This document shows, piece by piece, positions 46,225 to 59,080 of a stretch of DNA of 64,000 nt (position 1 is the first letter of the stretch; each line of letters begins with the position of its first letter). A model generated the notes under the pieces. The model was given only the letters and a program-made list of their open reading frames with translations. It made no database searches and was not told the DNA's origin. Position numbers and translations under genes: made by a program. This DNA comes from Athripsodes cinereus (lineage: Eukaryota > Arthropoda > Insecta > Trichoptera > Leptoceridae), in assembly GCA_947579605.1 (NCBI GenBank), contig OX388329.1, forward strand, positions 29,366,693 through 29,430,692, given 5' to 3'.

Positions 46225-47290
46225 TTCTTTTGATTTACTTGCACAACTAACTTGTCAATTTAATTTAAATAGTACACAGACGGTGGGATGCTTCAGGTTG
46301 GCCTTTGAAGATTGTAATTATATTTACTATAATAATTTCAAATTTAATAATTGTTTAAAGTTGAAATACCCAATATTGTCTCATTCGTATGTAAAACCAG
46401 CTGTTTATCTCAATTTTTCCCAAAATAAAACATGCATTGTATAAAATGGTATTTTTAAGAATATATTGTTTATGTGAAGACATAGTATTTAAGCAACAAC
46501 ATGGTATGTAAGAACATTAGTTTGACAATGACTTCATAAGTCGAAACCAGGTCACTAGTCAATTAAATATTAAGTAAAACTTAAACCAATTGTGTTTTCT
46601 TCCATACATAAACATGGAGTTTTACACAATAAACGCCATCTCAATAAATACGCAATTTTATTTCTTAGAAAATATAACAGAATATAATTTTTCCCTCTTT
46701 GCTTGATATCTGTTAACTTATGAACACTACAATCTGTTGTGTCGTAACTCGAAGTACAAATAAAATATGGGTAAAATTTACATAGATTCTAAGAGCAAAA
46801 GTAATATGACGAAGATAAATACATTATACCAAAATAAGACACAGTTAAGTTTAAGTTCATGTGAAGACAGTAGTTATGGAATGAAAATGCTATTAATGTC
46901 AAATGCAAGGTTCAGAGTTGACGGTAAAGAACAAGATGGTTATTGTAACAATATGTTGTATGCCGTCTGGAATCAATGTCGGTTGATGAACTTGCCACGA
47001 TGCTAAGAATACAGTCTGTAATAAGGACTGTAATACGAGAAAATGTGAAATAGTCTAAATCGGGAATCGCGATTTAGTATGGAACGTTTAGGAACTGGAG
47101 ACACGGTCTTGTCTAGCATCAATCTTGCAAATGACAACGCAATTCTGATTTTCAGTATTGTATTTATAGTGTAAGGCAGATTCAAATTGATTTATTTCGT
47201 CAAAAAAGCATAATATATAGTTCAAATATCCATATGGCAATATAACTAATTCCACTTTGCCACCTCACTATAATAGGCTAGTAGAGCCTA
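46225..47290. other. AT-rich stretch, nothing recognised
   Basis: A 79-codon plus-strand frame at 46767-47006 has no recognisable motif and is probably chance. Confidence 0.35.
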
Positions 47291-47370
47291 TGACAATGTC
47301 CTTATAAGACGAAAGACGTCTCACTCAATAAAAAATCAATAAAGAAGAAAAACATTTGTTTTCAAAATTC
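47285..47370 (+). repeat. Partial GAAAGACGTCTCTC MITE copy
   Basis: GACAATGTCCTTATAAGACG then AAAGACGTCTCACTCAATAA, as in the 13.98-kb copy, down to CATTTGTTTTC. Confidence 0.55.
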
Positions 47371-47374
47371 ATAA

Positions 47375-48700
47375 CCTATAAACTGACACAGTGAGCAGAC
47401 ATCCTAGCCACATGACGTCAAAGATTGGACGCGGATATGATATGTGGCAAATAAAATTCCTTTTTATCTTAAAGGATCAAAGTCTTTTATACTAACGTGA
47501 TAGAGTCTATATAGACAGTGCCGGGAAAATCTTGATTCAATAATGGGTATCAGTAGACGCAGATGTTTCGAAGTATGTGTATCAAATCATTCACGAATCT
47601 CCCTGAAGCATCTCTGAAAAGGCAATCATCTAAGATAAGGTCTCATTCTAGAAAGATAAACGTTGTGTCTGGAAATGACGCAATGTAAAGAGCAGACATG
47701 TCAGCATAATATAATTTACCTAATCTTTGCACCTTGCATAGTTGATAAGATGAAACCATCTTGATAATAACAGAACTTGTAATATCTAATACATATTAAT
47801 TCATAAAGAAGTTCCAACAAAGTCTATAGATAATAATGAAATTATTTCAAACACTAAAAGCAATAGTCCATACAACTTCAAATATTTGGAGCATGAAATA
47901 GTTATGGTAAGAATATTGATGAAATTTAAGGTAAAACAGTTCCTCTGTTGATATTCCAAGGGGGCAAAACTAAATACTGTATATCTTTACCATCACTTTT
48001 CATCTCTGTGGCAATAAAAAAAAGATATTCAAGATGAGAAGCATACTACAACGCTGCATTGAAGATGTTTAATGTTTTATGAACATTTGCCTTTCATAGG
48101 ACATTTAAAAACTAATAGAAAAGAGTACGACATTTATTTTTGTCGGGGCTTTCGAGGAAAGAAATAAATTAGAAGCAATGTCATAAAGCGGAGAAAAAGA
48201 ACTTGGATCACTGCTACGGTCATACAAAAACTGGCGAAAGCATAACCCTGTAAGATTTTATGATTTATTTTATTTTATTTTTACAATATTTAGAATCAAA
48301 CAGTCGTTACACAATATGTTGACAATTAATACATTTAACATGTGGACCAGCGAAGATTCCACTCTTACCAGAAATGTCTTAAGTCTTGAGGAAAAAAAGC
48401 AAAAGTTTAAATTCTCTAAAAACGTCAAAGTAAATTTAAAAACAACGATAATACAATACTTAAAAATAATACAAAAATACAAAAGTAACAAATCCCAAAA
48501 CATTAGAAATCAGTCTTTCAGTCTCATTAGTCTTGAAAAAAAAAATGATACCAAATTATTTGGCTATGCAGAGGGAATATTCACGAGCTTTTCGGCCATC
48601 TGAGTAGCTTTTGTAATATGGATATGACAAGATGAATGTAAGAAGGAGTATTATTGCAATTAATGACAGCTGCATATTTTATTTATTATCTATAACCAAC
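47375..48700. other. AT-rich stretch, nothing recognised
   Basis: Overlapping frames of 77 and 95 codons on opposite strands at 48270-48603 look like chance; no motif is seen. Confidence 0.3.
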
Positions 48701-48701
48701 A

Positions 48702-49040
48702 ATGAGTGACATGACAGCTGTTACAAGTACCTTTGCGTCATTCAAAGTTCACAACACACAAAACAATTTCACAATGATAGACACTCACGCAAACAAACTA
48801 TTATCAAACAAAACATTCCAACATTTAATTCCTAAATCTATTAAATTAATCAATGAACAAACTTCTTTTAAATTTGTACAGCATAAGAGTGGTCGAGTTT
48901 TTATGACCACAATTCGATATTTAAAAGAAAAGTTTAAAGTATTGGAACAAGTAGTTAGGAAGATTTCGAAGACATTTCCTCGATGGTTGGACGAGAAAAA
49001 AGGACAATTTCTTGAATTTCATTTATACTGCATAATTTAA
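48702..49040 (+). CDS. Hypothetical 112-residue open frame
   Basis: The second-longest unexplained frame in the window that is not a transposon piece or a shadow. It starts MSDMTAVTSTFASFKVHNTQ after CCAACAATG and ends HLYCII. It is rich in Lys, Thr and Phe with no signal peptide, membrane segment or known motif. In AT-rich DNA a frame this long can occur by chance. No splice or promoter evidence supports it, so I list it only so that it can be checked. Confidence 0.15.
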   Translation: MSDMTAVTSTFASFKVHNTQNNFTMIDTHANKLLSNKTFQHLIPKSIKLINEQTSFKFVQHKSGRVFMTTIRYLKEKFKVLEQVVRKISKTFPRWLDEKKGQFLEFHLYCII

Positions 49041-49601
49041 TTGCACAGAGCGGAGATATCTCGGTCATAATATTGCATACATATAAGTACAATATAAGAT
49101 GTTATAGAATAACAAACAAAGTGATAATAGCTAACGTTAACGTATGTACCGTAAATGTATTTAATAATCACATTGTTTGTTTACTACATATATCTACTAG
49201 ATCTTCTTAGATCCGGAGCAAACTCTATCTGAGATCAAAATTCCCATGTTCTTAATATCTTGTTATTTATTTATTTAAATTTAAAATACATACAGATTAC
49301 ATTCTTAAAACCAATGCTAATCAATACATTTATGATACGCTGAGAGTTGACGTAATTATTTTCAAACCTCTATCCCCTGAAGGTTTAGAATTTCGTGAGA
49401 TATACTCTACCGGGGAGCTTGCTTTAGAAAACCAACCACTAGATAAACAAAGTGCCTAAATAGAATACAGTACAATATTCAGATACACAACTCACAGTAC
49501 ATGATGAATGACAGCAAACTTTTCTATCTATACCTTGTATATTCGTTGCTTGTATATTTTTATTTCATATATTATGTCAATATGACACTCCACAATTTCA
49601 T

Positions 49602-49670
49602 ATTATACATTTTTCTGGCTCGTAACAAAGGTATACAATACCTTTGTTACGAGCCAGAAAAATGTATAAT
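49602..49670. repeat. Perfect 33-bp-arm hairpin with 3-base loop
   Basis: 49602-49634 and 49638-49670 are exact reverse complements, with ACA as the only spacer. The arm contains TTCTGGCTCGTAACAAAGG. It is flanked by unpaired bases on both sides. Confidence 0.95.
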
Positions 49671-49729
49671 TGTTCGCTTTAATACTGCGAAAAATATATT
49701 ATTATTATTATCTTAAAAATATCACCCTG

Positions 49730-50970
49730 CACTGAGACCATTACAGCTTTTGGCCAAGGAGATCTCAGCAGGAAATAAATCCTGAAGCTGAAGACGAGGA
49801 AGAAAAAGCCGAAGACCCTTGTTGCTAAGAATAGGTACATAGTGAAGGCCATAAATATATTTTTCAATATAATAAATAATGTTAAGACACAACATAAAAA
49901 CGTGATATGGTTCGTACGCAGAGATTATAATTACCGTGTTGAAATCATAGACATACTAGACTGGTAGCGCAGTACAAATTTGTTGTAAAATTATGTTACA
50001 AAATAAATAATAATAGTAATAATATTATCATGCTGTTCCACTCCACATCGTTAAGACGGTAATGGTCTCTTTCTTACTAGTGCTGAATAGCTATCCTTCA
50101 TACCTGTAAACCTATAAAAAGATCTTAACGATAAAAAAATGAATTTCCTTCAAGTCTGCAACACAAAATTTATACATACGGTCTGGCTGGAGAAATCGAT
50201 ACCTTAAACATGACGTATGCAGAATTTATAAGGAAAATTGAAGATATAATATATTGTAGTTGAAATGTCGTCTGGATATCGTTTAAGATTATCTTCTGGG
50301 ATCGCATTGGTCTTCAGCTGTAATGAACCTTGTAAGAATCGTCTTATTGTCAGTAATAATAATAACAACAACCGAATGTTGTAAAAATGTGTATTTCTTA
50401 CGTATATGGACAATCAATATATACTGAACTAAAGCTAACATACTTTTATGAATGCGTCTAAAATGAGAGAGTCGAGAGATTTATGAACGTACCTTTTCGA
50501 ACCAACGCTCGTTAAGATTGATTCATTTGAAATTATATTGGTCGCAAAATTTGATTGATCATATTACCAATTTTTCCTTTGAATTTTCAGTCTACATTAA
50601 AATAAATGTCATTGGTTGATATCATGCATCTCACTAGTGTATGTCACCGCATCACCCCACCGAATAGGTTAAAACGTTTTGACAGATCTCCCGCGTGAGA
50701 AATAAATATATAATCAGGTTTATTTATTATTATTATAATTATTATTATAATAATCACATTTTAAACGGTAATTACAATAATAATATTAATAACAAAAATA
50801 TTATACTACAAGAAATATATAATTCATCACGTTTTGAACAATCTGTATAATATTTTTGTCACAGCGTTTGTTGTCGAGAGATAAATTGGTAGGTCAGAGG
50901 GAGAAAATAGTCATAATTTAAGAAAAATCAATGATAATATGGTCGAAAAAGAGCTGCCGATCTTTATAAC
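49730..50970. other. AT-rich stretch, nothing recognised
   Basis: ATTATTAT/ATAATAAT tracts around 50725-50755 face each other. No gene is recognised. Confidence 0.3.
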
Positions 50971-50974
50971 TATT

Positions 50975-51420
50975 TATTATTTATCGTGTCGAAACCCAGA
51001 AAAAATAATCAAACTGATCTTTAGTACTGTGCAAAACGCTCAGCAGGTGGAGATGCGTCAAAAATATCCTCCATAGTGCATGTGACAAGGCACAATGGAC
51101 ACTCCAACAAGTGTGGCATGGTCTGTGCTGCACCACAGTCACACGTTCAGGATTCGTCTTGTAGGAAGCCTCATCTTCCTCTATTCTCACGGCAGTTTTC
51201 AGACGATTCAGGGTTTTCCATGTCCTATACATAGTCTAGTTCGCCTCCTGCGGCGAGGTGTTCTTCGGTTACGAAAGGTTCGCATGTTTGCGGATCCTCC
51301 GCCCACCTGTGTAGACATTCAGAGGGAGCAGGGTCAATCTTTGAAAGATTTACTATGTACAAGAGTCTTGACAGAAGTTTAGAAATAGTCGATTGAAATT
51401 CGTTGTACGGCAATTACAGG
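50975..51420 (-). mobile_element. LINE ORF2 C-terminal remnant
   Basis: Minus-strand frames, with shifts, give RTWKTLNRLKTAVRIEED and then CGAAQTMPHLLECPLC, MEDIFDASPPAERFAQY, the Cys-His end of non-LTR ORF2 (C-x-C-G-x-x-Q-T-M-x-H-L-L-x-C). At least two frameshifts are present. Read on the plus strand it gives only shadow frames. Confidence 0.7.
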
Positions 51421-51424
51421 GGAC

Positions 51425-52777
51425 TTTTCCAGGGAGCTTCCACTTTCATCACCAGGTTAGCGTAAAGTGATATCACTAGGCTTAGATTTAATGATCGTTG
51501 ACTAGGCTAAGGCACGTTATTAACACTAAGATACGAATAACATTGGACATTAATTTATGAGTAATTCTTACTGCCAGGTGCAAGTGCTAGTATGTCTATA
51601 ATAATATTTATTTGATATACTTAATCCTTTGGTGGGTAAAGAATTAGACTAAGTCTGAATTATATGAAATTTAAATAAGACTTGATAATTATTTAATCTA
51701 ACTACATAATCATTGCCATCTCGCCTTTCAACGCTCCTCTCGGGAGCACAGGGCAAAGACTAGTTTGCTCCGTTCTGAGCGTCTCTGCGATAACTGAGTA
51801 ACCATTGTGAAAGTAGGAAGTAAGAAATTTCATTCGATATTCCAATATTTTGTTTTTCTTTTATTACAAAAATACAACAGCTTTATTGCTATTATTTATT
51901 TATTTTATTATTTTTGCCCATCATCGTTATATCACAGAGTTAAGAAAACAATACAAAATTTAAAATACTGAGACGATGTGCAGTGAGATTATCACTATGA
52001 AGTGATTTCTTCCATCTAACCACGATTACAATTTTGATAACACAATTCTTATTTCCCATTGCCAATTATAGTATCTAAACATTTTGTTTTACAATAGTAC
52101 AGTAGGTAATAATAATAAATAAAAAATATATGCATACATACACAAGGTTATAAAAAAAGGGAGAAAGGGAAGGAAAGATTCTGAAAACATGCCAAATGAA
52201 AACGCGAATTTGCCAATAATCACATTAGGGATTATGTAGGTAAAATATTAAAAAAAATTATTAAAGTGTTTGAGAATTAGATGATATCGATAACTATTGA
52301 TGTTTCACTTGAACATTTTGAGATTCAACGATACTGACAGATATGAAAACGTTCCAAACAAATACAAACATTTATAGACAACGGCCCTTCTTGCAACCAC
52401 TCACAAACCATAAATGCATAATTCCCAAGGGTTTAATTAAAATTTTCCTCTGCAACAATTAATATAGAAATGACACACATAGTGTTATATAAAAACCTTG
52501 CACTATATAGAAAACATATCACACATTTAGTTCGCGTTCAATCGAGTGGGACAGATAAACAAATCGGTTACGAAGACGAATCGCGTATAGTACAAGTTAA
52601 GACCATTCGTGGATAAAGTAAAGACGTAGCAGAAGATTCGCATGACTTAAAGGTCGTTGGGAATATAACCAAAATAATTCTGACCGATAAGACTTAGCCA
52701 ATAACACAAGGCGAGTAAAATAATAGAGTTCTATCAGTGATTACATTTGAAGACATTGAATCAAACTGTCAATCAAA
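51425..52777. other. AT-rich stretch upstream of the candidate exon at 52.78 kb
   Basis: Contains a GC-rich piece at 51718-51790 (CTCGCCTTTCAACGCTCCTC) of unknown nature. A promoter for the plus-strand candidate exon should lie in 52.3-52.78 kb if that exon is real; TATATAAAAACC-like TATA sites exist near 52487, but AT-richness limits their value. Confidence 0.3.
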
Positions 52778-52897
52778 ATGAGTGGCGCAATTGTTGGAAC
52801 TTCCAGTCGATTCATCGCCAACAGAAATGCATTGATGACTACAGTGTGGAGAAAATCCAGTAATGTACAAGATAAGGGATTCATCAAATTCAAAAAG
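52778..52897 (+). CDS. Candidate first coding exon, mitochondrial-type N-terminus
   Basis: ATG at 52778 (AATCAAAATGAG, good context) opens 40 codons starting MSGAIVGTSSRFIANRNALM and ending DKGFIKFKK, then GTATGC as a donor in phase 0. The first 25 residues hold three Arg, no acidic residue and Ser/Ala/Thr, like a mitochondrial targeting peptide. The composition is unlike the AT-rich chance frames nearby. After the donor the frame goes on 27 codons, so an unspliced 67-residue reading is possible. I cannot name it; the DKGF-F-K stretch slightly recalls the FAM162 (UPF0389) family, but I could not test this and found no second exon downstream. Confidence 0.4.
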
Positions 52898-52984
52898 GTA
52901 TGCAAGTTTGGAAAAGAAGGGACAGTTGAAAAGAACAATAGTGAAGTCTTCAAACTCATTCGTACCAAGTACAGTTTATAATTA

Positions 52985-54810
52985 ATTTTTACTTATATCC
53001 AATGAGTTTTAATTAAGTATTAACTAGAAATTCAAAGGGAAAATTGGTAAAGGGGTCAACAAATCGTGAGGCTAAAACAATGTCATAATTATCATACATC
53101 GACTTTTACGTTCATTTCTCCTTCGTTATAGATGCATGTAAAAAATAAGTTATTTTTGATATAGGTAAAATATATTGATGGCTCATATTTATATTAGAAG
53201 TGCACCTTTTGATAACAATGGTAGTTTTGTGTTCACAATTAAGTAATAGTAAGTAAGTAAGTAAGTACTAAACTTTACTTCATTTGCATCCAAAATTGAA
53301 ACATCAAAATCCTGGTTTTGATTTGCCAACAAAACTTTGGGTACAGCGAAACAGAGTAAGAACAGAAGATGGATGCTGTTGTTTTCTTTATGATGTTTTG
53401 GAGATGAGGAAGAGAGATAGGCTCTAGGACCTCCAGGAGGCAAGACCAGAGGCAGCGGACTGGCTGTCAGCGTTGGAGCTAAGAATATGGAGGATAAGAC
53501 ATAGGCCATATGGTTGAAGATTTATATAAATACATTTGTGGGCCACACGAAAGATTTAGTAAACAAGTACTTTAACCCCATTTCATCATGTTTTCTTTAC
53601 AACTTCTAACACCGCTTCGGAAGCCGATCAATATCTTCCACGTCTGACAACAAATATCACTCTCAGAAAGAGGGCTATTCTTATAATAACGTAACTAACA
53701 ATACAATAAGAATAAAATTACATATGGCAGAGATGTTTTTGTAAAGATGTTCATTTGGAAGGTGTCAGCAGACGGAGGAAAGAATTGTTAGACTGAAAGA
53801 AAAAAACTAAGAACCGGAAAGTGGAAACGACCGCATAGAAGGCACAAGGACCGGTAGAAGTATAAAGAATAGGCAAGGACAGTATGAAACTTAGAAGGAA
53901 ACATTTACATACACGGTACGGAGCCTATATTTATGAATACAACTAGAAGTAAAAAGAGTTATATAATGGTAAGGTAATTTAAAATGTAAGCAATCAGTTT
54001 ATTATAATGATTTATCAATGTAGTCTATCTCTGAATCTGTGAGATAATCAGTTTAATTAATTTTATCTTTATTAAAAACCATTCTTATGAATTGATTAAT
54101 TATTAATCAAACAATAAATTTAATTGAACAATTGTTACTTTTTAGATTACACAATACTAATGTGACCAACCATCCTCCGTTTTGATAGTTTAAACTAAAT
54201 CGCAATATAAGATCTAAAAACAGGCTATCGCTTTTGAAAACTTGACCAAATTATTTTTTAATTATCTGGGAATGTAATACCTCAAAAATGGATCAAATTT
54301 AATAAATTCGGGAGTATCACAAATTATTCTTTAACACAGAGAACTGTCTTGTTTCGAGAAGATTGCGAAACATTTCAAACTCATAAATCAAATCTAGAAA
54401 ACTTCTCCCCATTCGCTGTAACAAAAGTTGGTCACTTTAAGAATATAGCAATTGCACGACATACGTTTTCTCATTTCCTTTCTTTCACAGTGTAAATGGT
54501 CAGTTTGAAAACTTACAAGTTTTCGATATAATTTGATTATTACTAATTGTAAACTCGATAAATAGGTGACATAAAAAACAATAAAATGTAATCCCTCTGT
54601 ACATTGAATTGTATAACTGATATTTATACGACACTGTTTTATTTTGTATTATTGTAACCAATGTAGGTACAGTGAAGAATAAAATAAATAAATAAAATTT
54701 GCAAGTTGTAAGATATTATATTTAATTTTGTGTTTGTACGTTAATATTGTGAAAATTAATTTTAATATAAGACTTAAAATGTATATAAAACACTGTTAAA
54801 TTTAAATTGG
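52985..54810. other. AT-rich stretch with possible degraded repeats
   Basis: AGTAAGTAAGTAAGTAAGTA microsatellite at about 53249. GC-rich block at 53400-53500 (CAGGAGGCAAGACCAGAGGC) resembles a decayed transposon remnant but gives no recognisable protein. Confidence 0.3.
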
Positions 54811-54814
54811 CTCA

Positions 54815-54945
54815 AGAATCTTCGGCAGTGGTTTGGAATACCGGATGCAGCAACCCTCATCAGACTGACCCAGGATCGTGAAGAGTATCAGGAGATGGTC
54901 GCCAACCTCCGATAGGAACGGCACAAGAAGAAGAAGAAGAAATTG
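54815..54945 (+). mobile_element. LINE ORF2 C-terminal remnant
   Basis: KNLRQWFGIPDAATLIRLTQ followed by DREEYQEMVANLR and a stop, then an (AAG)n tail: the C-terminus of a non-LTR ORF2, similar in kind to the remnant at 6.2 kb (DREAFSRVVANV). Confidence 0.75.
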
Positions 54946-55059
54946 AGTTTCATGTAACTCTTGCCTTGAGGACGTCGCAAGGTGAAATTGCTCGGCAATA
55001 ATTGATTAAACACAGTATCACAGTGAATATTTAACAGTGTTTTTATATACATTTAAATT

Positions 55060-56390
55060 TTATTGTAAGATATGTTTAAGTGTAATTCCATCAACGTGTT
55101 CATTATTTAATTTTATAATCGAGTTTAATTATTACGCATTAATATTCATCACCTAGTGTTAAATAAAATATAATATTTTATTGCCACACACGAGTGTAAT
55201 TGATTATATAATTATCTAATATCCATAATTTAACAATTGAGTAGGTACCCTTTTCTCCACCTTTTACTTTACAAGACTCTATACAACATAAAAAGGGACT
55301 TGAAGGAGTTAAATGCTAGAGGCAAATGGCAATCCACTGTACAAGATGTCGCCACATGATAGTAAATAATAGTAATATTAGCCAGTAAACTGAAGTTTAG
55401 GCGGTTAGTTAATTGCCGGTATCCAATCGAATACTTCGTTTTTTCATTGAAGCAGATATGACGAGTCAAACGGTCAACGTTCTGCCTATTCGAAGCTAGC
55501 CCGATTATTGAAATTTAGTTTCTTTATTTGGCACTGTTGCGCTGGGATTGTTAAATGTTGCGTTAAACAATCCGGCTAGACTACTATTAGCCATTCAATT
55601 AAATTCCGGCGTTTAATTAACCGCCCGGCAATTAAGTTACTGGCTTAGCAGCTATTTTGGCCATCGGAAGTAAATAATGTGAAAATATCATATTTTTATC
55701 GACTGCTGGTTGTTCGATCATAAGTAAAACAGTTACTTTTATGTAAAGAAAAACACAAATGGTTTAAATTCTTCAACTTTTTTTTTTAAATAATTGAGTT
55801 TCGACTTACAAAGTCATTGACTAACTGATTTTACTGTACGTCTAGTTGTTACTTATAAACTATGTCTTAATCCAAACAAAAATACAAAGCATGAAGTAAA
55901 AAATGACACGTAGCAAAGTCAGTTTGACTTTGTAAGTCTTTGTAAGTATTTAAAATGCACCAGACTATGATAGAAGTGTCAAATAAATATTTGCTTCGTT
56001 CTCCATATTTTGTATTTCTCAGGGAAATACTTATGTCACATTATGTAAGTGTTGATTTGACAAATTGATGTCGAGCAAAACTACACAAGTAATAAATAAA
56101 ATATTCATTGTGATAAACAATATTCACGATTGGTCATGTGCCATAGTTACAATGTACATTGTACATACACTTAATACTTACATAATTATTATCTGAATGG
56201 ATCAGACCCACTTATTCATTCATACAATTAAGGAACAAAGTCTCTAAATACTTATAAGGAAAAGTCATTCAAACATTAACAGCTGGTGTGAAAAATGTAT
56301 TCAAGTATTTCAAGAATGAAACGTGACGTATTCAAGTTGTCAATTAACATAACATACATATATTATTTATTTATAAAACTTTAAACGGCT
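55060..56390. other. AT-rich stretch, nothing recognised
   Basis: Short inverted matches (GGCGGTTAGTTAATTGCCGG near 55400; AATTAACCGCCCGG near 55615) suggest a decayed element with inverted ends; otherwise nothing is seen. Confidence 0.3.
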
Positions 56391-56394
56391 ATTG

Positions 56395-56637
56395 CCATTA
56401 TAAACAATTCACACAGATCTATGTAGCTGGTCACAAACTAAAATAAAAATCTTGTATTATGGGTACTAACACGACGATTCACATAATATACAATGAATCA
56501 AGCATATTTACGTGTAACACCCTGACCCAGGACAATTTGAAAAAAGTCATTCTTTCATTTTGCCTTTCGGTAATCGAACCTGGGACCTGGTGACTCAATG
56601 GCAAGAGCCTTATACCTCCGCACCACATCGGCCGACA
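56395..56637 (-). mobile_element. tRNA-derived SINE copy, type 1
   Basis: On the minus strand the head is GTGTCGGCCGATGTGGTGCG (A-box side), the B-box GGTTCGATTACC is at 56580-56569, then TTTTTTCAAATTGTCCTGGG, TCAGGGTGTTACACG, and a body ending TTGTGACCAGCTACATAGAT. It lies in the same order and sense as the 63.7-kb copy. Confidence 0.82.
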
Positions 56638-56639
56638 CA

Positions 56640-57530
56640 GAAATAAAATGAATAAAAAAAATAGCTTGGATTTGTTGTTTTTTTTATCAATAATTATTAT
56701 AAAGATTTAAACTTTACATCTATAACATACTTAATAACTGCATAAAATAATCAGTTGTACTCTATTTGTGCACAATAAGTAGAACTTAATATTGGATAAA
56801 TATAAAAAAAAATTCTTACTATTTACTATAAAGTCATTAGATTGAGAAAGACATCCTACAGATTACTATTGTCTTAAAAAGATGATAGGTATCTCGTTCA
56901 AACTAAAAATAAATATTTAGTAGAGGGAAAATGTGTTTTTGGTTATAAGATTCTTATACCCAGATAGTCAAAGATTAAATATCAAATCTATTCTTAATCG
57001 TCAAGGAAAGTAAGGCGAGATCCGAAATTTAAAAAATAACTATTATGTTTTAATTTTATAAAAATCAATTACAGATATACATAATAAAACTTTTTATTCC
57101 TATGGCAACAATTCGGTTTGATTTGCACGACTGTAACATTTACAATATAATAATTATTATGAACCGCAAACTGTGACATTTATTTTGGAGCGATAAGGTT
57201 TGAACAGCTGATCTCGGTGTCAACTAAAAATAACATTCACTTCAAAGGCATTTAATAAATCACTTATGGCATGAAAAAAATAAATGGTGCAGTTGCTAGG
57301 CAAGACCGTAGTGCAAAACGTTATGTCAACGGATTGGAACAATGTTCTTACAAATTAGCCTATTAGGACTCATTGATTCAGATAGGTACATGAATCCAAC
57401 GAAGGCTTTGGTGACGTGAAAAGGATTGAAATTTCCCTAATATAAATTAAAATTAATAGCGGATTTATCAAGCAAGAATTATTTTATATAACAGATTCTC
57501 ATAGCTTCATTTCTAAATTTAGGTAATAAT
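56640..57530. other. AT-rich stretch, nothing recognised
   Basis: No gene, RNA or repeat family is recognised. Confidence 0.35.
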
Positions 57531-57620
57531 GAAACACTGTATAACTTTCACTGATTACTATATTGCTTAGCTTCGATGATGTCAATCCGTTGGTGAAAGC
57601 GCCAGGCGGGTTGGTGGTAT
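57530..57620 (+). repeat. GATGATG hairpin module, variant (copy M2)
   Basis: CGATGATGTCAATCCGTTGG (57574) followed by TGAAAGCGCCAGGCGGG is homologous to 44641-44679. Upstream, AAACACTGTATAACTT (57531) is the inverse of the tail of the 46.0-kb palindrome (ATTATACAGTGTTTTT). Confidence 0.5.
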
Positions 57621-57624
57621 ATTT

Positions 57625-58915
57625 CATATTGTAACGTAAATCGTTTTTCTATAACTTGTGTCAGGGAATATAAAGTCTGAATTCAATTAAAAGGATGACA
57701 TCTTGAAAATTAACAATTTATTTAAACGTTTTTATTTATTTACAATTATTATTTATTTAAAATACATTTTACAACATCTATTATTTATATAAACGTCACA
57801 TATTATTACAGTTCACACAGATTTCTTATATACACATTATATAACATCTTTCTTCAAACCTATCTAGATCTTTCTTTTTCATCAAAACCAAAACAACCAC
57901 CTGTCATTATTTTCCAAACATTCCATGAGCAAAAATAATATAAAAATTCAAATTCATTAAACTTCCAAACTTAAGTACCCTCCTAATGGTGATTACGTAA
58001 CAATATTTTAAATTATATAAAATGTTATTTCGTTATTTATACACAGAAAAAATTAATTCCATATAAGAACTATGTACACTCGTATTTCTAAAGGTTATAA
58101 CATATTAAGAGAGAATGGTATTTCTTTATGGAGCTTTGCGCCGTAATGAGTGATTTTTAATTACAGCGAAATCACATTAACATGAATTCCAAGTATTAAA
58201 ACAAGTCTGGTAAGTACGATTTGAATGCAAATAAAAGTGATAATATTCAGAAACGATACACAATACAAATTAATCGATACGCAATATAAAATGATCGATA
58301 CCATAATCGATTAGTCGTTGATCGGTTCGTGTGATAAATTTGTGACGTTTTAAGTTAAAGATAACACATCGAGTAAATCGTTCGAAACGTTTTAACAATG
58401 ACAATTGTTACATTTGCTCGTGTAACGGTCATGTTCACGTGCTAATGTCACTTATATATAAATCAAGTATTAATAATAATGATTATACGTCCCATACTAG
58501 ATTGTCAGTTCGCTCATACATATCTATTAAGTTAATTATCAGCTGTGATAATAATAATGGCGTCCGACATAATATGCAGAGGAGGCGCGGCCGTGTGTCA
58601 AAATGATAATGAAATTTAATTATTGTAAGAAAATTGACGAGGAAAAACTATTATTGGCAGACTATGAAAAAACGTAACAATGCATATGTGTGTTAATCTT
58701 CTTGCACCAGTCAATAAGTGGTTAAAGAGATAATAAAAACACGCTTAAATAATACTTTTAAAAAAGTAGTAGTAATGTATGTAAATTAACTGTCATAATT
58801 GTTGATGTTTCATGAGATGCTGAATACTAAAAAACATGGAAACTATTCCCAATTTTAAATTATCATGGAACAATATTTTTTTTTAAATTTATGGTACACA
58901 AGTGAAAGAACTCCA
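57625..58915. other. AT-rich stretch, nothing recognised
   Basis: A GC-richer segment at 58560-58600 (ATGCAGAGGAGGCGCGGCCG) has no assignable function. Confidence 0.35.
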
Positions 58916-58920
58916 TAATT

Positions 58921-59080
58921 GGATAAAATGAAACAAGGGTTTGTTCTACTATAGACAAAACAACGCTAGAGAGACGTCTTTCGACTTATTAGGTCATTAT
59001 CAATCAACTCATAAGAGGAAAGACGTCTCTTTCGCGTTGTTTGATCTGTATTAGAAGGAAACGATTGTTTCAATTTATCC
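58921..59080. repeat. Fold-back MITE, GAAAGACGTCTCTC family (best copy)
   Basis: Starts GGATAAAATGAAACAAGGGT and ends with its inverse TTGTTTCAATTTATCC. The arms, about 70 bp, contain AGAGAGACGTCTTTCGACTT on the left and GGAAAGACGTCTCTTTCGCG on the right, around a 15-20 base centre (TAGGTCATTATCAATCAACT). Confidence 0.82.

Noticed and set aside
47003..47185. Small gene at 47.0-47.2 kb
   Set aside because: A 60-codon frame with no motif, start context or splice evidence; treated as chance.
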